From assembly GCA_963721345.1 (NCBI GenBank), contig CAVRIT010000001.1, positions 248,001 through 312,000 on the forward strand: a stretch of DNA of 64,000 nt. Direction: 5' to 3'. Source of the stretch: JACDAN01 sp963721345 (GTDB lineage Bacteria > Actinomycetota > Thermoleophilia > Gaiellales > Gaiellaceae). A model generated the notes under the pieces. The model was not told the origin of the DNA. It ran no database searches and saw only the letters and a program-made list of their open reading frames with translations. The position numbers were made by a program, and so were the translations under genes. Every line of letters begins with the position of its first letter. Position 1 is the first letter of the stretch. Positions 17,148 to 24,723 of the stretch are shown here, piece after piece.

Positions 17148-18776
17148 CTGACGGTCGAGAGAAACTCTCGGCCGCCGAGCATACGCTCTAGCTCTTCCTT
17201 TCGGTCGGTTTCGTCCAGCGCCTCGATTCGGGTGTGCGTGGGGTCGCCTTGCGACCTTCTCCACGCTGAAGTGGCGGTCGGCGACGCTGGCGATCTGCGG
17301 GAGGTGCGTGATCGTCACGACCTGAGAGCGTTCTCCCAGGCGGCGGAGCGTCTGGGCGACCGCGTGGGCCGTCTGGCCGCCGATCCCCGCGTCGATCTCG
17401 TCGAAGACGAGGGTCATCTTCCCTCCGGCTGCTGCGGCTATCGCCAGGGCGATTCGAGACAGCTCCCCGCCGGACGCAGTTTCCGCGACGGGCGCGAACG
17501 GGAGACCGGCGTTCGGGCGAATGAGGAAGGTGGCCGTGTCCGCACCGGCCGGCGACGGGTCGCGCTCGCCGAGCTCGACGTGGAACTCGCCCTCGCCGAG
17601 GCCGACCCCCTGGAGCTCGGCGGCGACAGCTTTGGCGAACGGCTTCGCGGCGGCGCGGCGTGCCTTGCGAAGCGCGGCGACGAGCTCGTCGACCGCGGCC
17701 TGCGCGGCGCCGAGCTCAGCCTCCACCTCCGCCGCGGGATCGAGGCCCGCCTCGCGCGCGTCGAGCTCGCGGCGCGCCTGCGCGGCGCGCTCCAGCAGCT
17801 CGTCGTAGGAGGCGCAGCCGAATCGGCGCTTCGCCGCCGCGATCCGCTCGAGCTCTCCCTCGACGTGTTCCAGCCGCCCCGGCTCGGCCTCGAGCGTCGA
17901 GAGGAACGAGCGGAGCTCCGCAGCTGTCTCCCGCAGCCGCACGCCGCTGTCCCGCAGCTCCGTCGCCGCCTGCGCCAGCTCCGGTGCGATCCGCTCGAGC
18001 GGCGCGATCGCGCGCTCGGCCTGGGCGGTCAGTCCGGCAGCGCCCTCACCACCGTCGTCGGGCGCGAGGAACTCGACGGCACCCGACGCGCCCTCCGCGA
18101 GCTCGGTCAGGTGTCGCAGCCGCTCGCGCTCCGCGAGGAGGCCAGCCTCGGTGGTCACGTCGAGGCCCGAGGTGTCTTCGACGATCGCCTGGAGCTCGCC
18201 GAGTCGAGCCTCCGCGGCGGCCGCGTCGCGCGCGACGTCGTCGTAGCGCCGCCGCGCCGCGCCGAGCTCGCGCCACGCCTTGCGGAGCGCTGCGCGACGG
18301 CGGAGCTGGTCGTCCCCGGCGAACGAGTCCAGGACGTCCAGCTGGTAGGCCGGGCGCGCCAGGCGCCGCTGCTCGAACTGGCCGGACATTCCGACGAGAA
18401 GCTCACCCGCCGCGGCCACGTCCTCGCGCGCCGCGGCTCGTCCCCAGGCGTAGGCCCGCGTCCGCCCGTCGGCGAAGATCCGCCGCGCGAGCACGAGGCC
18501 CGGCTCGTCCTCCGGGCGCAGCTCGGCGAGCGCCTCCAGGCCCTCCTCCTCGAGAAACCCGTCGGGGAGCTCGAACTCGGCCTCGACATAGGCCTCCGCC
18601 GCGCTCGGCCCGATCGCCTTCCGGTCGCCCTTCGCGCCGAGCAGCAGCCCGACGGCCTGCGCGAGGATCGTCTTGCCGGCCCCCGTCTCGCCGGAGATCG
18701 CGTTCAGTCCACCGGAGAGCTCGAGCTCCGCCTCGCGGATGAGGACGAGGTTCTCGATGCGGAGTCTTCTGAGCAC
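17144..18776 (-). pseudogene. recN: DNA repair protein RecN, with a +1 frameshift near the 3' end
   Basis: SMC-like ATPase of double-strand break repair. N-terminal IENLVLIREAELELSGGLNAISGETGAGKT (Walker A), long coiled-coil middle, and C-terminal SGGELSRIALAIAA (signature), LVFDEIDAGIGGQTA (Walker B) and VVTITHLPQIAS. After VEKVA the frame becomes nonsense, but reading one base later restores the normal RecN end (GDPTHTRIEALDETDRKEEL, then ERMLGGREFLSTVR) and a TGA overlapping the steA ATG. One extra A near 17252 accounts for it. Only about the last 36 residues are affected, so the ATPase core is intact in sequence. GTG start 18776 with TAGCAT 7 nt upstream. Confidence 0.88.
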
Positions 18777-19684
18777 GCGGCCGATGCTACGTCCGGGGTC
18801 GGCGGGTAGCCAGACGCCTCCAGCGGCGGTGTCCGTCCAGGGCGGGTCGCGAGCGCCGAGCCGACGAGAACGAGCGCCAGACCCACGCCCATTCCGACGG
18901 TGAACCGCTCATCGAGGATCAGGACGCCGAGCACGGCGGCGACGGCCGGGTTCACGTAGGTGATCACCGTCGCGCGGACCGGCCCGATCTCGGCGATCAG
19001 GGCGAAGAAGACCAGGAACGCGAGCGCGGTGCAGACGACGGCGAGCCCGAGCACCGACCAGACGACCTCGGCCGACGGCAGCTGCTCGGGCAGGCTGAAC
19101 GCCGCGATCGGCGCGTAGACGACCGCCGTCAGCATCAGCGACGCGGCGATCACACCGAGCGCCGGCAGGTCGGCGAGCCAGCGCTGGAGGATCACGGGGC
19201 CGACCGCGTAGCAGACAGCGACGAGGATCACCTCGGCAATCGGGAGGGCGGCTGCGCCCTCCGGGTTCACGCCGACGATTGCTGCGACGCCCGTCATCCC
19301 GACCACGAGGCCCAAGAGACCGTGGACGCCGAGCCGGTAGCTGCTACGCGTCGCCAGCGCGATCAGGACGGCAGCCAGCGGCACCGCGGCGAGCAGGAGC
19401 GCCGTGAGCGAGCTCGTGATCTCCTGCTCCGCGTCGTTCAGCAAGAGCCAGGGAAAAGCGATCTCGATCGCCGCGAAGGCGAGCAGCGGCCGCCAGCGGC
19501 GGAACGCGGGTCGAAGCTCCTCGCGCGCGAGAGCGATCGGAACCAGCAGCAGCGCGGCGATCGCGGTTCGCGCGAGCACGAGGCTCGCCGGGCTGAGCTC
19601 CCGGACGGCGACGCGGATCAGGAGGTACGGGATCCCCCAGATGACGCACATCGCGCCGAACAGGACGAGCCCGCGGCGGCTCAC
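18704..19684 (-). CDS. EamA/DMT-superfamily transporter
   Basis: Ten hydrophobic segments in two five-helix repeats, typical of drug/metabolite exporters: FGAMCVIWGIPYLLIRVAV, a first EamA repeat to about residue 140, and a second ending in YVNPAVAAVLGVLILDERFTVGMGVGLALVLVGSALATR. Probably a small-molecule exporter of the inner membrane. The last ~35 residues are low-complexity Ser-rich and overlap recN by 73 nt, which is unlike the family; in a neighbouring frame a TAG stops just before recN, so a small indel near 18850 may have extended this reading frame. GTG start directly after the nadK stop. Confidence 0.8.
   Translation of the reverse strand: MSRRGLVLFGAMCVIWGIPYLLIRVAVRELSPASLVLARTAIAALLLVPIALAREELRPAFRRWRPLLAFAAIEIAFPWLLLNDAEQEITSSLTALLLAAVPLAAVLIALATRSSYRLGVHGLLGLVVGMTGVAAIVGVNPEGAAALPIAEVILVAVCYAVGPVILQRWLADLPALGVIAASLMLTAVVYAPIAAFSLPEQLPSAEVVWSVLGLAVVCTALAFLVFFALIAEIGPVRATVITYVNPAVAAVLGVLILDERFTVGMGVGLALVLVGSALATRPGRTPPLEASGYPPTPDVASAACSEDSASRTSSSSARRSSSSPVD
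18784..18789 (-). promoter_or_regulatory. -10 element TAGCAT upstream of recN
   Basis: TAGCAT, 7-nt spacer, GTG 18776. It lies inside the 3' end of the transporter frame, so an internal promoter for recN-steA-steB-GT-pyrG is possible. Confidence 0.35.
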
Positions 19685-20467
19685 TTAGGTGCTAAACGTC
19701 TCGCGGTATCGCCGGAAGAACGTTGACTCCGGCAGCGTTGCGAGCAGGCTGCGCGCCTCGGCGAGGCGGATCGTGACGGAGTCCTCCGCGGCCAGCGAAC
19801 CGATCTCGTGGCCGTCCGCGAGCACGGTCACGGACGCCTTCCGAGAGACGTTCGTGATCACCAGGTCGCGACTGCGAGGGACGACGAGTGGTCGCGCGTG
19901 GAGCGAGTGCGGCGCGACGAACGTGATCGCCATCGCGTCGAGCCCCCAGACCAGCACCGGCCCGCCGTTGGAGAGGTTGTACGCGGTCGAACCGGTGGGT
20001 GCCGCGCAGATCAACCCGTCGCAGGGGACCGTCCCGAGGTCCTCTCCGGCGATCGTCCAGCGCAGCTCGACCATGCGACCCGTTGCCGCGCTGGCCGCGA
20101 CAACGTCGTTGATCGCTGCGTGCCGCTCGCCGGCCAGCTCCGCCTCGAGCGTCGGCAGCTCGATCGTTGCGAGATCCCCCTCGAACGCTCGGCGAACGCC
20201 CTCCTCGACATCGTCCCGCGGGACGCCTGCGAGGAACCCGACGCGTCCGAAGTTCACGCCGAGCACGGGCACGCCTTTACCGAGGAAGCGCTTGAGCGCG
20301 CGAAGCATCGTCCCGTCGCCGCCGAGGACGATCGCCAGGTCGACGTCGTCGCTCTCGACGATCTCGATTCCGGCCTCTCCGGCCAGCCGCTCGACAGCCG
20401 TGCGGGCATCGGCGACCTTCTCGGGCCGGCCGTGCACGATGACCGTTGCGCGGCTAATCGACGGCAT
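19685..20467 (-). CDS. nadK: NAD kinase
   Basis: Phosphorylates NAD to NADP. The GGDGTMLRAL motif (catalytic Asp), the NE/D-like region HAAINDVVA, and the binding signature CAAPTGSTAYNLSNGGP are all present; C-terminal beta sheet region VLADGHEIGSL is typical. 260 residues, slightly short but complete. ATG 20467 lies 14 nt inside the end of tlyA, so the two are coupled. The tlyA-nadK-recN order is shared with many Gram-positive and actinobacterial genomes. Confidence 0.93.
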   Translation of the reverse strand: MPSISRATVIVHGRPEKVADARTAVERLAGEAGIEIVESDDVDLAIVLGGDGTMLRALKRFLGKGVPVLGVNFGRVGFLAGVPRDDVEEGVRRAFEGDLATIELPTLEAELAGERHAAINDVVAASAATGRMVELRWTIAGEDLGTVPCDGLICAAPTGSTAYNLSNGGPVLVWGLDAMAITFVAPHSLHARPLVVPRSRDLVITNVSRKASVTVLADGHEIGSLAAEDSVTIRLAEARSLLATLPESTFFRRYRETFST

Positions 20468-21215
20468 GCGCGATCCAGTCGTCGAGCTCGGCAGGAAGCT
20501 CCGGCGGCTCCTGATGAGCCAGATGGAGGAAGAACTCGCGGTTGCCCTTCGGGCCCGGGAGGCCGGAGTCCGTGATCCCGCGCGTCTCGGCGTCCCACCC
20601 GAGCGCTACGTGGACGACATCGCGCAGGACGGCTCGGTGGGTATCCGGCGAGCGGACGACACCGCCCTTGACCTCGGAGCGACCGGCCTCGAACTGCGGC
20701 TTGACGAGAACGACCGCCTCCCAGTCGGGCGCAGCCAGCCGTAGGACGGGCGGCAGCACCTGGCGGAGCGAGATGAACGAGACGTCCGTGGTCACGAGCT
20801 CAGGCGCGTACGGCAGCTGTGTCAGGTGGCGGGCGTTGACCTCCTCCATCACGGTCACGCGGGGATCCTCTCGCAGGCGCTCGTGGAGCTGCGCGCGTCC
20901 GACGTCCAGCGCGATCACGTGCTCGGCGCCGCGCTGGAGCAGGACGTCCGTGAAGCCGCCCGTCGAGGAGCCGACGTCGAGCGCGCGGCGCCCCGTCGGG
21001 TCGACGCCGAAGACGTCGAGCGCATGGTCGAGCTTCTCGCCGCCGCGGGAGACGAAGCGCGCCGGGGTCGTGAGCTCGAGGTCGGCTTCCTCGTCGACTT
21101 GCTGGCCCGCCTTGTCGTAGCCGGGGACGCGGCCGGCCATCACGAGCGCCTGGGCCTGCGAGCGCGATTCTGCGAGGCCGCGCTCGACGAGGAGCACGTC
21201 GAGGCGCTTCTTCAT
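20454..21215 (-). CDS. tlyA: TlyA-family rRNA methyltransferase
   Basis: S4 RNA-binding domain at the N-terminus (MKKRLDVLLVERGLAESRSQAQALVMAGRV in order, start of protein) followed by a FtsJ-like methyltransferase: FVSRGGEKLDHAL, ALDVGSSTGGFTDVLLQRGA (SAM-binding), VTTDVSFISL and VVLVKPQFEAGR. TlyA 2'-O-methylates 16S and 23S rRNA cytidines in mycobacteria. 253 residues from ATG 21215. It is divergent from the small mltG paralogue with only 18 bp between the two start codons. Confidence 0.92.
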   Translation of the reverse strand: MKKRLDVLLVERGLAESRSQAQALVMAGRVPGYDKAGQQVDEEADLELTTPARFVSRGGEKLDHALDVFGVDPTGRRALDVGSSTGGFTDVLLQRGAEHVIALDVGRAQLHERLREDPRVTVMEEVNARHLTQLPYAPELVTTDVSFISLRQVLPPVLRLAAPDWEAVVLVKPQFEAGRSEVKGGVVRSPDTHRAVLRDVVHVALGWDAETRGITDSGLPGPKGNREFFLHLAHQEPPELPAELDDWIAHAVD

Positions 21216-21233
21216 CCTGCATAGGCTATTGAC
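21216..21233. promoter_or_regulatory. Probable bidirectional leaderless promoter between tlyA and an mltG paralogue
   Basis: The 18-bp gap holds the near-palindrome ATAGGCTAT. On the plus strand TAGGCT (21222-21227) is 6 nt before GTG 21234; on the minus strand TAGCCT (21228-21223) is 7 nt before ATG 21215. Both fit TANNNT -10 elements with transcription starting at the start codons. Confidence 0.5.
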
Positions 21234-22046
21234 GTGCGTCGCCCGTACGTCCTCGCTCTCGTGGCGGGCGCCACTCTGGCGCTCGCAGGGACCGCGCAGT
21301 CGGCCGAGGGGCCGGTCACCCTGCGGATCGTCTTCCCGGAAGGCTTCAGCGTCCGGCAGATGGCCGACCGCGTGTCGGAGGTGCGAAAGATCGCGATCCG
21401 CAAGCGCGGCGTCACGCCGAAGCTGACCGGGGTTGCGTACCGTGACGCGGCGGCGGCGAAACTCCCGCCGCGCGCGTTCCGGCCGCACCTTCGGCGCCGC
21501 AGCATCGAGGGCTTCCTCTTCCCCGCGCTCTACGAGTTCGACCAGCACACGCCCGCCGACGCATTGATCGCCGACCAGATCGCCGCGTTCGAGGAGCGGT
21601 GGCGGACGATCGACCTGAGGCGCGCCCGGGCGCGGCGGCTGAACGCGTACGACGTCCTGATCATCGCCTCGATGATCGAACGAGAGACGGCGGTGGCGGC
21701 GGAACGGAAACTCGTTTCCGCGGTGATCTACAACCGGCTGAAGGCGGACATGCCGCTCGGAATCGATGCGACGCTGCGGTACGGGCTCGGGATTCCGGGG
21801 ACGCGCCCGCTGACGAAGCGCCAGCTCGCGACGCGGACGCCGTACAACACGCGGATCTTCAAGGGGCTGCCGCCGACACCGATCGGGAACCCGGGCGTTC
21901 CGTCGATGCGAGCCGCCGCGCGACCGGCGGATCGGAACTACCTGTACTACCTTCGCCGGCCCGGCACCGTCCGCCACTTCTTTACGGCGAGCGAGGCAGA
22001 GTTCTGCGCCAAGGCCCGCGAGTGGGGTTACACCGAGACCTGTTAG
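21234..22046 (+). CDS. Secreted MltG/YceG-family endolytic transglycosylase paralogue (short form)
   Basis: 270 residues with a signal peptide (LALVAGATLALAGTAQSAEG) instead of the usual N-terminal membrane anchor. The YceG core is intact: FPEGFSVRQMADRV, IEGFLFPALYEFD, YDVLIIASMIERETAV (catalytic Glu in IERE), VIYNRLKADMPLGIDATLRYGLG, YNTRIFKGLPPTPIGNPG and the final NYLYYLRRPG...HFFTAS. A second, membrane-anchored copy is at 33005-33934. MltG cleaves nascent peptidoglycan; a soluble exported copy could act elsewhere in the wall. Convergent with ispA, the two stops overlapping by 4 nt. It interrupts the otherwise conserved ispA-tlyA neighbourhood in opposite orientation. Confidence 0.88.
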   Translation: MRRPYVLALVAGATLALAGTAQSAEGPVTLRIVFPEGFSVRQMADRVSEVRKIAIRKRGVTPKLTGVAYRDAAAAKLPPRAFRPHLRRRSIEGFLFPALYEFDQHTPADALIADQIAAFEERWRTIDLRRARARRLNAYDVLIIASMIERETAVAAERKLVSAVIYNRLKADMPLGIDATLRYGLGIPGTRPLTKRQLATRTPYNTRIFKGLPPTPIGNPGVPSMRAAARPADRNYLYYLRRPGTVRHFFTASEAEFCAKAREWGYTETC

Positions 22047-22810
22047 GTCACGCGGGCGACGACTTCGTCCACGAGCACGTTCAGCACGGACGTCTCCGCT
22101 TCGAGCTCCGCCAGTCGCGCGCGCACCGACGACTCGGTTTCCTGCGCGAGGGAGCGAGCGCCTTCCTCGCCGAGCTCGGCGGCGAAGCCATCACCGTCGA
22201 GCAGGTCGTCCCCGACCTGGAAGAGGAACCCGAAGTCGGCGCCGAACTCGCGCCAGGGGCCCACGTCGTCTGCAGGTCGCCCCGCCGCGAGCGCCCCGCA
22301 GACGACCGACGCTTCGAACAGGCGGCCCGTCTTGAGGCGGTTGAGCTCGGCGCGGTCGACCCGCGCGCCGTTGACGTCGAGGTACTGCCCGCCGATCATC
22401 CCCAGCACCCCGGAGGCGATCTCCGTCGTGACCGCTGCCCCGCTCGGCACGGCCAGCCGGAACGCCTCGGCGAGGAGTGCGTCACCCGCGAGGATCGCCG
22501 GCGCCTCCCCGAAGCGGATGTGGGCCGTTGGTCGTCCGCGCCGTTCGGCGTCGTCGTCCAGCGCCGGGAGGTCGTCGTGGACGAGCGAAAACGAGTGGAC
22601 GAGCTCGAGCGCCGCAGCAGCCGGAAGCGCGTCGTCGGCGGCGCCGCCCGCCGCCTCGGCGGAGGCGAGGCACAGGACGGGCCGAATCCGCTTGCCGCCC
22701 CCGCCGAGCGCATAGCGAAGCGGCTCTTCGAGGCCACCGAGGTCGGACGAGAACGTCAGCTCGTCGAGGTAGCGCTCGACCTCGGCCCGGAGCTCGTTAG
22801 GCCTCAGCAT
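22043..22810 (-). CDS. ispA: Polyprenyl (geranylgeranyl/farnesyl) diphosphate synthase
   Basis: Trans-isoprenyl diphosphate synthase of 255 residues. GGGKRIRP is the substrate-binding motif, the first aspartate-rich motif is SLVHDDLPALDDDAERRG, and the second is FQVGDDLLDGDG. It condenses IPP with allylic diphosphates for quinone, carotenoid or undecaprenyl lipid synthesis; chain length cannot be read from the sequence. It is shorter than usual at the C-terminus. The start overlaps the small coiled-coil gene by 14 nt, within the nusB-ispA-tlyA cluster. Confidence 0.88.
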   Translation of the reverse strand: MLRPNELRAEVERYLDELTFSSDLGGLEEPLRYALGGGGKRIRPVLCLASAEAAGGAADDALPAAAALELVHSFSLVHDDLPALDDDAERRGRPTAHIRFGEAPAILAGDALLAEAFRLAVPSGAAVTTEIASGVLGMIGGQYLDVNGARVDRAELNRLKTGRLFEASVVCGALAAGRPADDVGPWREFGADFGFLFQVGDDLLDGDGFAAELGEEGARSLAQETESSVRARLAELEAETSVLNVLVDEVVARVT

Positions 22811-22985
22811 CTGCCTCGCGCTTCGCCTCCGTCAGCGCCCCCTCGACGTCGCGCGCGATCTGGGCGAGCTCCGACAGGACCTCGATCGCCTTGTCGGGGT
22901 CGGACGTGGCTTCGAGCTCCGCGCGAGCCTCCTCGAGCCGCTTCAGGAGCTCCTCCGCGCGCTGAAGGGATTCCTCGGAGCTCAC
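22797..22985 (-). CDS. Small coiled-coil protein at the xseB position (62 aa)
   Basis: GTG 22985 overlaps the nusB stop and the gene overlaps ispA, so it is tightly coupled on both sides. The sequence is almost entirely charged helix: SLQRAEELLKRLEEARAELE, then DPDKAIEVLSELAQIARDVE and a KREADAEA tail. In Bacillus-type clusters the exonuclease VII small subunit (xseB) occupies this slot between nusB and ispA, but I do not see the XseB pattern clearly and xseA is absent, so I leave it unnamed. A small partner or spacer protein is possible. Confidence 0.7.
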   Translation of the reverse strand: MSSEESLQRAEELLKRLEEARAELEATSDPDKAIEVLSELAQIARDVEGALTEAKREADAEA

Positions 22986-23362
22986 GTCGCTGCAGTCTCC
23001 CGCGCGATGCGTCCGAGGATGCCGTTCACGAGCTTTCCTGCCTCGTCCGAGGCGTAGCGCTTGGCGAGCCGCACGGCCTCGTCGATCGCGACCTCGCGCG
23101 GCACCTCGCCCAGCTCGAGCTCGTGGATCCCGACGCGGAGCACGTTTCGCTCGAGCGCTCCGAGCCGGTCGGCGGGCCATCCCTCGCTCGCCTCGTCGAT
23201 CCGCCGGTCGAGCTCGGCTGCGCGAGCGGCGACCGCTTCGGCCGTCTCGCGCGCGAACTCGTCGACCTCGCCCTCGTAGGTCGAGCCGAGCGGCTTTCCC
23301 GTCACGTCCCACTGGAAGAGCATGAAGACCGCAGCGCGGCGCGCCTCTCGCCGGCTGGTCAC
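22982..23362 (-). CDS. nusB: Transcription antitermination factor NusB
   Basis: 126 residues: SRREARRAAVFMLFQWDV at the N-terminus, and the C-terminal NVLRVGIHELELGEVPREVAIDEAVRLAKRYASDEAGKLVNGILGRIA, which is the conserved RNA-binding helical bundle (given here in segments: NVLRVGIHELELGEV; REVAIDEAVRLAKRYAS; GKLVNGILGRIA). With NusE it binds boxA RNA in rRNA antitermination. GTG 23362 overlaps the accC stop as GTGA. Confidence 0.92.
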   Translation of the reverse strand: MTSRREARRAAVFMLFQWDVTGKPLGSTYEGEVDEFARETAEAVAARAAELDRRIDEASEGWPADRLGALERNVLRVGIHELELGEVPREVAIDEAVRLAKRYASDEAGKLVNGILGRIARETAAT

Positions 23363-24723
23363 AGCTCCGCCTCCGCAAGAGCGGGCAGAGCGGCGGCGAC
23401 ATCCTCGAGATAGCTCGTGGAGTAGTTGCCGCGCGCGAAGCCCTCGCTGCGGATCACCTGGGCGGCGGCGGCGATCGTCGTCGGAACACCGACCACGTCG
23501 AACTCGTTCAACGCGCGGACGCACCGCGCGAGCGCGCGCTCGCGATCCGGCGCCCAAGCGACCACCTTCGCGAGCAGCGAGTCGTAGTAGGGCGGGATCA
23601 CGGCGCCCTCCTCCACGTGGGTGTCGACCCGGACGCCCGGGCCGAGGGGCGGCCGGAAGCGAGTGATCGTGCCGGGCATCGGGAGGAAGTCGCGCGAGGG
23701 ATCCTCGGCGTTCACGCGCACCTCGATCGCGTGACCGCGCCGTGGAGCCCTGCCGGTCTGGGACAGCGGCTCTCCCGCCGCGACGCGAAGCTGCTCGTGG
23801 ACGAGGTCGATCCCCGTGACGAGCTCGCTCACCGGGTGCTCCACCTGGAGCCGGGCGTTCAGCTCGATGAAATAGAACGAGCCGTCGGGGCCCAGGAGGA
23901 ACTCGAACGTGCCGGCGTTCGTGTAGCCGATCGACCGCACAGCGCGCTCCGCGGTTGCCTCCATCTCTTCGCGTCGCTCCGGCGTCAGGGCCGGCGACGG
24001 CGACTCCTCGATCAGCTTCTGGTGGCGGCGCTGGATCGAGCACTCGCGCTCGCCGAGCGTGAGGACGCCGCCGTGCGAGTCGCCGACGACCTGGATCTCG
24101 ACGTGGCGCGCGGGATCGATCGCCTTCTCGAGGTACATGCGCCCGTCGCCGAAGGCGGCCTCCGCCTCGCCGGAGGCCATCGCGAACGACGGCTCGAGCT
24201 CGCCTGCCTCGTGGACGAGCCGCATGCCCTTTCCGCCACCGCCGGCCGCCGCCTTCAGCAGGACCGGGAAGCCGAGCTCCGCTGCGGCGTCCGCCAGGTC
24301 GCCGGAGTCGAGCGGCGGCGTCCCGGGAACGAGCGGGACGCCTGCGACGCGCATCTCGTCCCGCGCGGAAGCCTTGTCCCCCATGCGCGCCATCACCTCG
24401 GGCGACGGGCCGATGAACACGAGGTCGTTGTCGGCGCACGCCTCGGCGAAGGCCGGGTTCTCCGCGAGGAAGCCCCAGCCCGGGTGGACGGCCTGGCAGC
24501 CCGTCGTCGTGGCCGCGGCGACGATCGACGGAATGCGCAGATAGCTCTGCGCAGCGGAAGGCGGCCCGATGCAGACCGCGCGGTCGGCGAGCTTGACGTG
24601 GAGGGAGTCCGCGTCGGCTGTCGAGTAGACCGCGACCGCCTCGATGTCCAGTTCGTGTAGGGCCCGGATGACGCGGACGGCGACCTCGCCGCGGTTGGCG
24701 ATGAGGACGCGGTTAAACGGCAT
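23359..24723 (-). CDS. accC: Biotin carboxylase
   Basis: ATP-dependent carboxylation of biotin on BCCP. IANRGEVAVRVIRALHELDI opens the ATP-grasp fold; AVHPGWGFLAENPAFAEAC, the glycine-rich loop KAAAGGGGKGMRLV, ECSIQRRHQKLIEESPSP and FIELNARLQVEHPVSE (metal and catalytic residues) are intact. 454 residues is normal. ATG 24723 overlaps the end of the BCCP-fusion gene by 11 nt, and the stop overlaps nusB. The pairing with a BCCP directly upstream is the usual acetyl- or acyl-CoA carboxylase arrangement; no genuine carboxyltransferase is in the window. Confidence 0.95.
   Translation of the reverse strand: MPFNRVLIANRGEVAVRVIRALHELDIEAVAVYSTADADSLHVKLADRAVCIGPPSAAQSYLRIPSIVAAATTTGCQAVHPGWGFLAENPAFAEACADNDLVFIGPSPEVMARMGDKASARDEMRVAGVPLVPGTPPLDSGDLADAAAELGFPVLLKAAAGGGGKGMRLVHEAGELEPSFAMASGEAEAAFGDGRMYLEKAIDPARHVEIQVVGDSHGGVLTLGERECSIQRRHQKLIEESPSPALTPERREEMEATAERAVRSIGYTNAGTFEFLLGPDGSFYFIELNARLQVEHPVSELVTGIDLVHEQLRVAAGEPLSQTGRAPRRGHAIEVRVNAEDPSRDFLPMPGTITRFRPPLGPGVRVDTHVEEGAVIPPYYDSLLAKVVAWAPDRERALARCVRALNEFDVVGVPTTIAAAAQVIRSEGFARGNYSTSYLEDVAAALPALAEAEL

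Noticed and set aside
16020..18776. Apparent 918-residue RecN-SteA fusion protein
   Set aside because: The true RecN C-terminus and a stop overlapping the steA ATG are present one frame away, so the fusion is created by a single inserted base.
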